A stretch of 6,964 bases of DNA. Origin: an uncultured Pseudorhodobacter sp. Lineage in GTDB: Bacteria; Pseudomonadota; Alphaproteobacteria; Rhodobacterales; Rhodobacteraceae. The position numbers and the translations under genes are program-made. The stretch spans positions 1-6,964 of the forward strand of contig CALEMZ010000495.1 of NCBI GenBank assembly GCA_937910975.1, written 5' to 3'. Positions 1 through 5,657 of this stretch are shown here, one piece after another; within the stretch, counting starts at the first letter, position 1, and the number at the start of each line of letters is the position of its first letter. The notes beneath the pieces are model-generated. The model did not search any database. It was given only the letters and a program-made list of their open reading frames with translations, and was not told the DNA's origin.

Positions 1-140
1 GACCCCCAATCGAAATCCGTGACCTCTAGCGAAAAGGTGCCATCCCGCTTTTGAACGGCATCCAGAACCTGAAGCCCCGCCGCGATAACCTCTGGTCCAA
101 TCCCATCCGCCCCGATTGCCGCGATCTTGTAGGTGGTCAT
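1..140 (-). CDS. Tartrate / D-malate dehydrogenase-like protein, N-terminal fragment (runs off the left edge)
   Basis: Only the first 46 codons are visible, read leftward from the ATG at 140-138. The peptide opens MTTYKIAAIGADGIGPEVI and reaches TDFDWG at the edge. The GDGIGPEV-like turn after a short beta strand is the N-terminal signature of the isocitrate / isopropylmalate dehydrogenase family, which are NAD(P)-dependent, metal-requiring, beta-decarboxylating enzymes of the cytoplasm. The short FDW segment near residues 43-45 fits the tartrate dehydrogenase/decarboxylase and D-malate dehydrogenase branch better than LeuB or Icd. The usual PGDGIG reads GADGIG here. A GAAAGG Shine-Dalgarno-like sequence lies about 10 bases upstream of the ATG. 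The gene diverges from a LysR regulator, the arrangement known for dmlA/dmlR in E. coli, and is probably controlled by it. With no catalytic domain visible, isopropylmalate dehydrogenase cannot be excluded. Confidence 0.75.
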   Translation of the reverse strand, partial: MTTYKIAAIGADGIGPEVIAAGLQVLDAVQKRDGTFSLEVTDFDWG

Positions 141-196
141 GCGTTGTTCGCCTTTCGTTGTGGGTCAGACTTAGAACACTGCGATATCTGGTTGCA

Positions 197-222
197 TGAT
201 TGCGCATCAAGCTTGGATTGAT
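197..222. promoter_or_regulatory. Candidate LysR operator with overlapping half-sites
   Basis: In the spacer between the divergent dehydrogenase and lysR genes, TGAT-TGCGC-ATCA (197-209) fits the T-N11-A pattern typical of LysR boxes. Its right half is reused in a second inverted repeat, ATCAA-N7-TTGAT (206-222), whose centre contains the perfect palindrome CAAGCTTG (208-215). Three half-sites in tandem would suit a recognition site plus an activation site for a LysR tetramer. The site lies just upstream of the lysR -10 box and next to a minus-strand TATAAT (226-221), so it could control both directions. The repeats are seen directly; binding is inferred. Confidence 0.5.
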
Positions 223-237
223 TATATAAACTCAGGA

Positions 238-263
238 TATAATCTAGATGGGGATAAATGAGG
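238..263 (+). promoter_or_regulatory. Putative lysR promoter -10 box and ribosome binding site
   Basis: A perfect TATAAT lies at 238-243, giving an expected transcript start near 250 and a short leader before the ATG at 269. The best -35 is TTGGAT (213-218) with a 19-base spacer, which is weak and falls inside the candidate LysR operator. GAGG at 260-263 lies 5 bases from the ATG and supports the start chosen for the regulator. Confidence 0.45.
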
Positions 264-268
264 CCTGA

Positions 269-1183
269 ATGGAACTATTGCAACTCAGGTGCTTTCTGGC
301 TGTCGCGGACGAATTGCACTTCGGTCATGCTGCGCACCGGATGAATTTGCTGCCAGCGTCTTTAGGGCGCAATTTGAAAAATCTCGAAGAAAGCCTTGGC
401 ACGCGGCTTGTTCAGCGCACGACGCGCCATGTGTCATTGACCGAAAGTGGTCTGAGTTTTCTGGAAGATGCGCGCCAACTTGTGGCCAGGGCCGACGCGC
501 TGAAAGAGAAGGCGCGCAATGCCCATCGCGAGCAATCTCACGTCCTCAGAGTTGGTGCTATTGATAGCGCCTCCATCGGTTTGCTGCCACAATTACTGAA
601 TTACTTCAGGCAATTGCATCCAGATATAGATGTGACGCTACATGAACAAAAAACCATCCGCCTATTGCCGCGCTTACTGTCGGGAAGGCTCGATCTGGTC
701 TTTGTCCGTCAGCCAGAGCGGCGAGACCCCAAGCTGATCTTGAAGCCCTTGCTATGGGAGACGGCTGTGGTTGCCGTTCCGGAAGGGCATCCTCTGGGCG
801 ACCGGACGTCTGTCCAAGTGGCAGATCTGGTGAACGAACCATTGATTGTGCCGGATCGCCATTCCCGCCCTCATAGCCATGATCTTACGATCAAACTCTT
901 GCTTGAGGCGGGCCTGACCGCCCAGATCGCCCAGATCGCCGAAGAAAAGCATACGATCGTCAATATGGTGAGTGCTGGCCTTGGTCTTGCCATTGTCCCA
1001 CGCTGGTCGTCGCGACTGGCTATCCCGGGGGTGCGCTTTGTGCCGATTCAATCGGCTTCCGGTCTGGCAATCCGGCGGCTTAACCTTTCGGCGGCGTGGG
1101 TCAAAAATACGCGTGACCCTGCACGCGAGAAACTCTTGGCCTGTCTGGACGATAATTTGGATGAGATCGCTGCCAGCGCTTAG
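269..1183 (+). CDS. LysR-family transcriptional regulator
   Basis: This 304-residue protein has the usual LysR length and layout. A winged helix-turn-helix occupies about residues 1-60: LRCFLAVADELHFGHAAHRM, then a recognition helix region LLPASLGRNLKNLEESLG, then LVQRTTRHVSLTESG. A linker helix follows at about 61-88, then a periplasmic-binding-protein-like effector domain (about 92-295). That domain shows GAIDSASIGLLP (96-107), where the serines probably contact a carboxylate ligand, and VNMVSAGLGLAIVP (231-244). It would act in the cytoplasm as a tetramer. The segment LLPASLG replaces the common QPPLS/QPALS pattern in the recognition helix, so its DNA specificity may be particular to a subgroup. 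Divergence from a tartrate/D-malate-type dehydrogenase and placement just before a TRAP transporter suggest it senses an organic acid and controls both. GAGG precedes the ATG. The family call is firm; the ligand is unknown. Confidence 0.95.
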   Translation: MELLQLRCFLAVADELHFGHAAHRMNLLPASLGRNLKNLEESLGTRLVQRTTRHVSLTESGLSFLEDARQLVARADALKEKARNAHREQSHVLRVGAIDSASIGLLPQLLNYFRQLHPDIDVTLHEQKTIRLLPRLLSGRLDLVFVRQPERRDPKLILKPLLWETAVVAVPEGHPLGDRTSVQVADLVNEPLIVPDRHSRPHSHDLTIKLLLEAGLTAQIAQIAEEKHTIVNMVSAGLGLAIVPRWSSRLAIPGVRFVPIQSASGLAIRRLNLSAAWVKNTRDPAREKLLACLDDNLDEIAASA

Positions 1184-1226
1184 CTTTGTGGAGTGTCTGC
1201 CGGGCTGGAAGTTTTGCGAAACCTTG

Positions 1227-1254
1227 GGGCAAGCGAAGCGCCCGGGCCACTTTT
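1227..1254 (+). terminator. Weak candidate terminator after lysR
   Basis: About 45 bases after the lysR stop, GGGC (1227-1230) pairs with GCCC (1240-1243). GC (1233-1234) and GC (1238-1239) pair inside across a GAA triloop, with an AA bulge. TTTT (1251-1254) follows, but seven bases after the stem, so efficiency would be low. It may only partly separate lysR from the downstream transporter genes. Confidence 0.25.
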
Positions 1255-1316
1255 ATAATGAAAAACAGTATAGTCGTTCTCATATTATCGACCAGATCGT
1301 CAAACACCTACCGTTG

Positions 1317-1337
1317 TATAATAGAACTTACTATAAG
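1317..1337 (+). promoter_or_regulatory. Putative transporter promoter -10 with overlapping inverted repeat
   Basis: Bases 1251-1340 form an AT-rich island in otherwise GC-rich DNA. It contains TATAAT at 1254-1259 and again at 1317-1322. The second lies 80 bases before the binding-protein ATG and is the left arm of an imperfect inverted repeat, TATAATA (1317-1323) against TACTATA (1329-1335). Neither TATAAT has a recognisable -35 at the usual distance, which would fit an activator-dependent promoter. Regulation by the upstream LysR is possible, but I see no clear copy of the 197-209 box here. Confidence 0.4.
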
Positions 1338-1349
1338 AATCCACCCAGG

Positions 1350-1368
1350 CCGAATCGGGAGAATTCGG
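1350..1368 (+). promoter_or_regulatory. Leader hairpin upstream of the TAXI gene
   Basis: CCGAAT (1350-1355) and ATTCGG (1363-1368) form a perfect 6-bp inverted repeat around a 7-base spacer, CGGGAGA. It lies in the expected leader, 35 bases before the binding-protein start and clear of the AGGGG ribosome binding site at 1391-1395. It could be an RNA hairpin or a protein-binding site; which one cannot be told from sequence. Confidence 0.3.
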
Positions 1369-1402
1369 GAAGGGATAGAACATATCAACGAGGGGATCGA
1401 AT

Positions 1403-2356
1403 ATGTCAATTTTGAACAAATGTTTGGCTCTGGCCTTAGCGGCCGGGCTCGCAACGCCAGCTATGGCGCAGGATAATATCGTCATCGGCACTGGTAGCCA
1501 AGGCGGCACCTATTTCGTCTACGGCAGCGGCTTTGCGACGTTGATGGGGGAAGTGCTGGGGGTGAACGCCAGCGTCGAAATCACGGGCGGCCCAGTGCAG
1601 AACGTCACGATGGTACAAACCGGTGACCATGAAATGGGATTTGTCACCATGGGCCCGGCCTATGACGCCTATGTCGGCAAAAGCGAACTGATGCCGGGCG
1701 TGGATCACACCAACATCCGGGCGCTGTTCCCAATGTATCAAACACCACTTCAGGCAGCGGTGCTGGCAAGCTCCGGGATCACTGATTTTTCCCAGCTTGA
1801 AGGCAAGCGCGTTGGCGTTGGCCCTGCTGGTGGCACATCGGCCACTTACTGGGCGCGTTACTTCGCTGCCGCTGGCATGAATGTGACGGTCTCGAATGCC
1901 GGTGCCAATGACACCGCAAGCCAGTTGAAAGACGGCATGATCGACGCATTCCTCTTTGCCGCCGGTTTGCCGACGGGCGCCTATAGCCAGCTTGCTGTTG
2001 AGAATGATGTCGTATTTCTAAGCATGACCGAAGCGCAGCTTGCCAGCTTTGTTGGGGCGGAGCCTGCATTGGCACCGTTCACCGTTCCGGCAAATACTTA
2101 TGAAGATCAACCGACTGACTTGCAGACGGTGTCTTTGTGGAACTTTGCGATTGCTGGCGTCGGCATGTCTGACGACACAGCCTATGGCATTGTTAAGCTG
2201 GCCATGGAAAACCCTGACCGGATGATGCAAAACCATGCGGCTGCCAAAGACACGCTGCCTGAAAACTATGTCTACAATACCTTCATGCCGTTCCATCCCG
2301 GGGCTGTTCGCTGGTTTGAAGAAAATGGTTTTACCATTTCGGACAAGCTTAAGTAG
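1403..2356 (+). CDS. TAXI-family TRAP transporter solute-binding protein
   Basis: This 317-residue protein is the periplasmic receptor of a tripartite (TRAP) transporter of the TAXI class. Residues 1-22 are a Sec signal peptide: basic N-region, hydrophobic LALALAAGLATPA, and an AMA|QDN cleavage site. Cys7 is not in a lipobox, so the mature protein should be soluble. The mature chain starts with IVIGTGSQGGTYFVYG (26-41), the glycine-rich ligand loop typical of TAXI proteins. It continues with a second glycine-rich loop, GPAGGTSATYW (140-150), and the family C-terminus MPFHPGAVRWFEENG (295-309). Length is normal for the class. AGGGG at 1391-1395, 7 bases from the ATG, fixes the start. It is followed 79 bases on by the permease gene, so the two form one transporter. 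The few TAXI ligands I know of are dicarboxylates or amino-dicarboxylates. The neighbouring dehydrogenase fragment makes tartrate or D-malate worth considering, but specificity is not shown here. Confidence 0.95.
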   Translation: MSILNKCLALALAAGLATPAMAQDNIVIGTGSQGGTYFVYGSGFATLMGEVLGVNASVEITGGPVQNVTMVQTGDHEMGFVTMGPAYDAYVGKSELMPGVDHTNIRALFPMYQTPLQAAVLASSGITDFSQLEGKRVGVGPAGGTSATYWARYFAAAGMNVTVSNAGANDTASQLKDGMIDAFLFAAGLPTGAYSQLAVENDVVFLSMTEAQLASFVGAEPALAPFTVPANTYEDQPTDLQTVSLWNFAIAGVGMSDDTAYGIVKLAMENPDRMMQNHAAAKDTLPENYVYNTFMPFHPGAVRWFEENGFTISDKLK

Positions 2357-2377
2357 TCAAGGATAATTCCAGACTTT

Positions 2378-2413
2378 GGGGTGGGCGAGGCTTGGGTCTT
2401 GCCCGCCCCCTTT
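2378..2413 (+). terminator. Strong intergenic stem-loop between TAXI and permease genes (attenuator or processing hairpin)
   Basis: A 14-bp stem with no bulges runs from 2378-2391 to 2396-2409, closed by a TTGG tetraloop (2392-2395). It opens GGGGTGGGC and closes GCCCGCCCC; three of the pairs are G-U wobbles. CTTTGTT follows, a poor U-tract, so full termination is unlikely. It begins 22 bases after the binding-protein stop and ends before the permease ribosome binding site. Partial termination or 3'-end protection by such hairpins is a known way to make more binding protein than permease in transport operons. That role is inferred here. Confidence 0.6.
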
Positions 2414-2435
2414 GTTCAGCGGAGGCACGGGGAAA

Positions 2436-4631
2436 ATGGTTGCAACAGGAAATCATGGATCGAAAGAGGCCGAAGAGGGCCTATCGGTTTCGCTGATCGA
2501 GAAAGAGGCGTCAAAAGTCGATGCCGAGGTCGTGGTCGGAAATCAGCGTATTTTCGACGGATATCGTCATTGGGTTATCGCTGCGGGATGCGTGATCTAC
2601 AGCGTCTTTCACCTGTTTGTAATGAACATCTATCCGCTGGAAACCTGGGCCTATCGTCTTAGTCATATCGGCGGCGGTTTGGTTCTGGGCTATCTGATTT
2701 TCGGGGCGTCAACCGTACGAGTAGACGGCCCAATGCCGCGCAGTGCCACCAACCTTGCTTTGTTGGCCGTGGCTGCTGCGGGTATCGGCTGGGGGCTGGT
2801 GGCGCTTTTGGCTATTTGGATAAACGGCACTTTGGGGGCGAACCCGGTGCCACCGAGCTGGGCAATGACAAGCTTTGGCATTCCACTTTTTGTCGGCTCT
2901 GTTGCTGCAGTCGCCCATAGCTGGCTGTTTCCGCATCAACGCAAGGACCGCTTCTCGGCGGCTGATATCCTTTTGGCTGTGGCCTCGGCCGTTGCGATTT
3001 TCTATGTGATCTTTTTTGCCCGCCAGTTGCAACTGCGCGCAGGCATGCCGATGGCACTGCCAAGCGATATGTGGGCGGCGATCACCGGTGTATTGCTGAT
3101 TGTCGAGCTGACTCGCCGCCTTGCGGGGCTGGCGCTGGTCATCATTGCAGGTGTCTTTGTCGCCTACGCCTTTCTTGGTCCCTGGTTGCCCGGAATTCTT
3201 CAGCATCGCGGCTATGAGGCGAAACGATTTTTCACTTATATCTTCACAGATAACGGCATCCTTGGTGCGCCGATTGCGATTTCCTCAACCTATATCATCC
3301 TCTTTGTGATCTTTGCGGCTTTCTTACAAGCGACGCGCGTGGGCGAGTATTTTGTGAACGTTGCCTTTGCCGCTGCTGGCCACAAACGTGGTGGTCCGGC
3401 CAAGGTGGCCATCTTCGCAAGCGGCCTGATGGGGATGATCAACGGGACATCGGCTGGCAACGTGGTGGCCACCGGTTCGCTAACCATCCCGCTGATGAAG
3501 CGGGTGGGCTATAAACCCCAGACTGCGGCCGCGGTTGAGGCTGCGGCGTCTTCCGGTGGGCAGATCATGCCGCCGATCATGGGGGCTGGGGCCTTTATCA
3601 TGGCCGAGATCACCGGCATCCCCTATCTGGATATCGTTTATGCCGCGATCATCCCGGCGATCATCTACTTCGTTTCGGTCTACTTCATGGTGGACCTGTC
3701 GGCGCAAAAGTTTGGGATGGTGGGGCTGCCTCGTGCAGACTTGCCCAAGCTGGGGGCCTTGCTGCGGCAGATATATCTGTTCACGCCGATTATCGTGCTG
3801 ATCTACGCCTTGTTTTCGGGGTATTCGGTGATCCGCAGCGGTACGCTGGCGATGGTGACGGCTGCTGTGGTGTCTTGGCTGACGCCGCATAAGATGGGGC
3901 CACGACAGCTTTTGTTTGCGCTGGAAATGGGCGCGCGAATGACGCTGCAACTTGTCGCGGTTTGCGCCACGGCAGGGATTATCGTGGGGGTTATCGCGCT
4001 GACAGGGATTGGCTCGCGCTTTTCGGCGGTCTTGCTGGGTCTGGCCGACCAAAGCCAGATTCTGGCGCTCTTCTTTGCGATGTGTGTGTCGATCATCCTT
4101 GGTATGGGGATGCCCACGACCGCCGCATATGCGGTGGCCGCCAGTGTCATCGCACCTGGGATCATCAATCTGGGTGTGGAGCCGCTGACGGCCCACTTCT
4201 TCATCTTCTACTTTGCCGTGATGTCCGCGATTACGCCGCCTGTGGCGCTTGCTGCTTATGCGGGTGCGGCGCTGGCCGGGTCTGACCCGATGAAGACGAG
4301 TGTGGAGGCCTTCAAGATCGGGCTTGCAGCGTTCATCGTGCCTTACATGTTCTTCTACACCGATGCGATGCTCCTCAAAGGGCATTGGCTGGACATTTTG
4401 CATGTCGCTGTGACGGCGGTGCTTGGGGTCTATCTTCTATGCTGTGCGGTTCAGGGCTGGATGCTGGGACCTGTGCCAATCTGGTTGCGGGTTGTGCTGG
4501 CGGGGGCCGCTTTGTGCATGATCGCAGGCGGCTGGCTGACCGATGGCATAGGCCTTTTGGCTTGGGGTGCTGCATGGCTGGTGCAAAAGCGGATGATCAA
4601 GGTTCAGGACCTTGTGCGGGGCAGTGATTGA
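2436..4631 (+). CDS. TRAP transporter fused permease (DctQ-DctM fusion, 4TM/12TM type)
   Basis: This inner-membrane protein of 731 residues is the small and large TRAP subunits in one chain, the usual partner of TAXI receptors. It imports the bound solute, driven by an ion gradient. Residues 1-43 are a charged cytoplasmic tail. Hydrophobic segments at about 46-64, 76-92, 105-130 and 148-165 correspond to the small subunit. The large subunit follows with GMINGTSAGN (333-342), GGQIMPPIMGAGAF (374-387), LGMGMPTTAAY (555-565) and ITPPVALAAYAG (599-610), which are hallmark TRAP motifs. Residues 652-717 add a hydrophobic C-terminal extension, often present in this subfamily. I chose ATG 2436 because GGAGG (2421-2425) precedes it. 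The frame stays open upstream to a TTG at 2376, but that would translate the intergenic hairpin. Transcription should end at the terminator from 4687. Confidence 0.95.
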   Translation: MVATGNHGSKEAEEGLSVSLIEKEASKVDAEVVVGNQRIFDGYRHWVIAAGCVIYSVFHLFVMNIYPLETWAYRLSHIGGGLVLGYLIFGASTVRVDGPMPRSATNLALLAVAAAGIGWGLVALLAIWINGTLGANPVPPSWAMTSFGIPLFVGSVAAVAHSWLFPHQRKDRFSAADILLAVASAVAIFYVIFFARQLQLRAGMPMALPSDMWAAITGVLLIVELTRRLAGLALVIIAGVFVAYAFLGPWLPGILQHRGYEAKRFFTYIFTDNGILGAPIAISSTYIILFVIFAAFLQATRVGEYFVNVAFAAAGHKRGGPAKVAIFASGLMGMINGTSAGNVVATGSLTIPLMKRVGYKPQTAAAVEAAASSGGQIMPPIMGAGAFIMAEITGIPYLDIVYAAIIPAIIYFVSVYFMVDLSAQKFGMVGLPRADLPKLGALLRQIYLFTPIIVLIYALFSGYSVIRSGTLAMVTAAVVSWLTPHKMGPRQLLFALEMGARMTLQLVAVCATAGIIVGVIALTGIGSRFSAVLLGLADQSQILALFFAMCVSIILGMGMPTTAAYAVAASVIAPGIINLGVEPLTAHFFIFYFAVMSAITPPVALAAYAGAALAGSDPMKTSVEAFKIGLAAFIVPYMFFYTDAMLLKGHWLDILHVAVTAVLGVYLLCCAVQGWMLGPVPIWLRVVLAGAALCMIAGGWLTDGIGLLAWGAAWLVQKRMIKVQDLVRGSD

Positions 4632-4645
4632 TAGGGATGCCTATC
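4630..4645 (+). other. Small hairpin overlapping the permease stop codon
   Basis: GATAGG (4630-4635) pairs perfectly with CCTATC (4640-4645) around a GATG tetraloop. The left arm includes the last two bases of the TGA stop, and GCAG (4621-4624) could extend pairing to CTGC (4647-4650). No T-run follows, so it is not a terminator. It may help protect the 3' end of the message or be chance. Confidence 0.3.
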
Positions 4646-4686
4646 GCTGCCGCGCCGGTATCGCTTAACGTCTAGATGGGGTGCAG

Positions 4687-4729
4687 CGGCATCCGGCAGT
4701 TGGCGTTCCCGCTGCCGGGTGCCGATTTT
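4687..4729 (+). terminator. Rho-independent terminator of the TRAP transporter operon
   Basis: CGGCATCCGGCAG (4687-4699) pairs along all 13 positions with CTGCCGGGTGCCG (4712-4724), with one U-G wobble. One further U-G pair (4700/4711) and a small inner GG/CC stem can form in the loop. ATTTTC follows directly. The hairpin starts 56 bases after the permease stop. This is the clearest terminator in the window and marks the end of the left-hand unit. Confidence 0.8.
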
Positions 4730-4954
4730 CTGTGTCTTGGGCTTGGACGACAATCATCTACACTCAAGGCCGCGTTTGCGGATTAGTATCGCGGCGTGGG
4801 GGCGCCCACGTCATTCTAACCAGAGCACTGAAGCCCGTCAGGCGTTTAACGCATCTGCAACCCATTCAACTATAGGACTTTTGTGGGGCTGAGGGAGTGG
4901 GCGAGGTGGTGTTAACCGTGAGAATCTGCGTTCCTGACCATTGCGGAACGGCGT
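4730..4954. other. Intergenic region between convergent units, no gene recognised
   Basis: Together with 4632-4729 this gives about 320 bases without a gene. I find no convincing coding region: the only open frame of note (4681-4875, plus) starts inside the terminator hairpin and has no ribosome binding site or family resemblance. Structures present are CCGC-GTTT-GCGG (4770-4781) and CGTGGG-GGCG-CCCACG (4795-4810), a perfect 6-bp stem with a tetraloop. Neither is followed by a T-run. No tRNA-like fold was recognised. Confidence 0.5.
4929..4950 (-). terminator. Weak candidate terminator downstream of tetR
   Basis: CGTTCC (4929-4934) and GGAACG (4945-4950) form a perfect 6-bp inverted repeat with a 10-base loop, starting 4 bases beyond the tetR stop on the minus strand. 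The minus strand then reads CAGATTCTC, which has no real U-tract, so termination would be inefficient or factor-dependent. Confidence 0.3.
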
Positions 4955-5584
4955 TCAGGTGTTTTTGCTATGTGATGTAACGTTCGACAGCAAAATCGCG
5001 ATCATCTCTTCGATTTTGTTCATAGGAACTCCGGAAATTCGGCGTTGTAGGCCCAAAAGAACAATCCCATGTACTGAGGAAAAAAGCGTGCGGGTCATCA
5101 TTTCAATATCGTGGCGCGAATCGTCGGGGAAAAGCCGGGCGAGTGGGGCGGCGATCAGGGCAAAGAGTTTGCCGAGTTCGGCAAGATACCATTGCGGCAC
5201 ATCCATTTCGGTGGACATCTCCAGATCAAAAAGCGCGCACCAGAGGTTGGTGTTTTCAGCCGCAAAACGCAGATAGGCAAGCGACATGGTGATGAGCTCC
5301 TCCTGCGGCTTGCCTTGCGGGGCGGCAGCGACGGATGCGGCCACCACCTCGCCCAAGGTTTGAAACGTGCGGCCGTTGACGGCCATGACCAGCCCGTTGA
5401 GATCGGGGAAGACGTTATAAATGGCCCCTACCGCGCAATCGGCCTGTTTTGCCAGATCGCGGGCCTTGATGGCGGAGAGGCCTTCGGCACGGATGCGCGC
5501 CTCGGCAATGTCGATCAGCCGGGTGCGCAGATCTTCGCGGCGCAGTTCGGTTTTGCTGGGCATTTTGGGTGCGGCGTCGGGCAT
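4955..5584 (-). CDS. TetR/AcrR-family transcriptional regulator
   Basis: This is a 209-residue protein of typical TetR length. The N-terminal helix-turn-helix spans about residues 18-65. It shows RTRLIDIAEARIRAEGLSAI, then the recognition helix region AVGAIYNVFPDLNGLV, in which the family-typical Y-N/R-x-F follows the G-AIY turn. The C-terminal ligand domain contains AYLRFAAENTNLWCALFDLE (103-122), resembling the WHG-type TetR C-terminal group. ATG 5584 is preferred over the internal Met8 because AAGG lies 8 bases upstream and Met8 has no ribosome binding site. The gene follows the enolase-like gene by 73 bases on the same strand. A large palindrome covers its 5' region and Shine-Dalgarno sequence, so it probably represses itself. 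It may also respond to a metabolite of the neighbouring enzyme. Ligand and full target set are unknown. Confidence 0.95.
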   Translation of the reverse strand: MPDAAPKMPSKTELRREDLRTRLIDIAEARIRAEGLSAIKARDLAKQADCAVGAIYNVFPDLNGLVMAVNGRTFQTLGEVVAASVAAAPQGKPQEELITMSLAYLRFAAENTNLWCALFDLEMSTEMDVPQWYLAELGKLFALIAAPLARLFPDDSRHDIEMMTRTLFSSVHGIVLLGLQRRISGVPMNKIEEMIAILLSNVTSHSKNT

Positions 5585-5586
5585 CG

Positions 5587-5614
5587 TCTGAACCTTGATT
5601 GAACGAGGTTCAGA
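5587..5614. promoter_or_regulatory. Candidate TetR operator: nested palindromes over the tetR leader
   Basis: The outer arms are TCTGAACC (5587-5594) and GGTTCAGA (5607-5614), a perfect 8-bp inverted repeat with a 12-base spacer. Inside it, TGAAC-GAG-GTTCA (5600-5612) is a second palindrome sharing the right arm. The two TGAAC copies start at 5589 and 5600, exactly 11 bases apart, so they lie on the same face of the helix. The site ends 2 bases before the tetR ATG and contains its Shine-Dalgarno CAAGG. A bound repressor here would block both transcription and leader access. Confidence 0.6.
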
Positions 5615-5619
5615 TTAGC

Positions 5620-5655
5620 CCAGACGCGATTGAATGGCCAGACGCGCGAATTGAA
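5620..5655. repeat. Imperfect direct repeat between enolase-like gene and tetR
   Basis: CCAGACGCG occurs at 5620-5628 and again at 5638-5646, 18 bases apart. Each copy is followed by ATTGAA (5629-5634 and 5650-5655), but the second copy has an extra CGA in between. The pair fills the spacer between the enolase-like stop and the TetR operator, where the tetR promoter should lie. It could be a local duplication or a second factor's binding site. No strong -35/-10 pair was found here. Confidence 0.5.
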
Positions 5656-5657
5656 AA

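Noticed and set aside
921..938. Perfect 9-bp tandem duplication (CCCAGATCG twice) in lysR
   Set aside because: It encodes AQIAQIA, but the segment has the usual length for LysR effector domains, so it is not an insertion and is probably chance.
1403..1468. Possible lipoprotein signal at Cys7 of the TAXI protein
   Set aside because: The cysteine is near the N-terminus with no lipobox, and a good signal peptidase I site (AMA|QDN) follows.
2376..2435. Extension of the permease frame upstream to a TTG at 2376
   Set aside because: It would translate the whole intergenic hairpin and has no ribosome binding site, whereas ATG 2436 has GGAGG upstream and gives a normal family N-terminus.
3480..4403. 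307-codon open frame on the minus strand inside the permease gene
   Set aside because: It is antisense to strongly conserved TRAP motifs. Its product is an implausible Arg/His/Asp-rich chain with no family resemblance, a typical shadow in GC-rich coding DNA.
4681..4875. 64-codon plus-strand open frame after the permease
   Set aside because: It starts inside the terminator hairpin, lacks a ribosome binding site and shows no recognisable motif.
5111..5602. 163-codon plus-strand open frame over tetR
   Set aside because: Antisense to a clear TetR helix-turn-helix domain, with no recognisable domain of its own.
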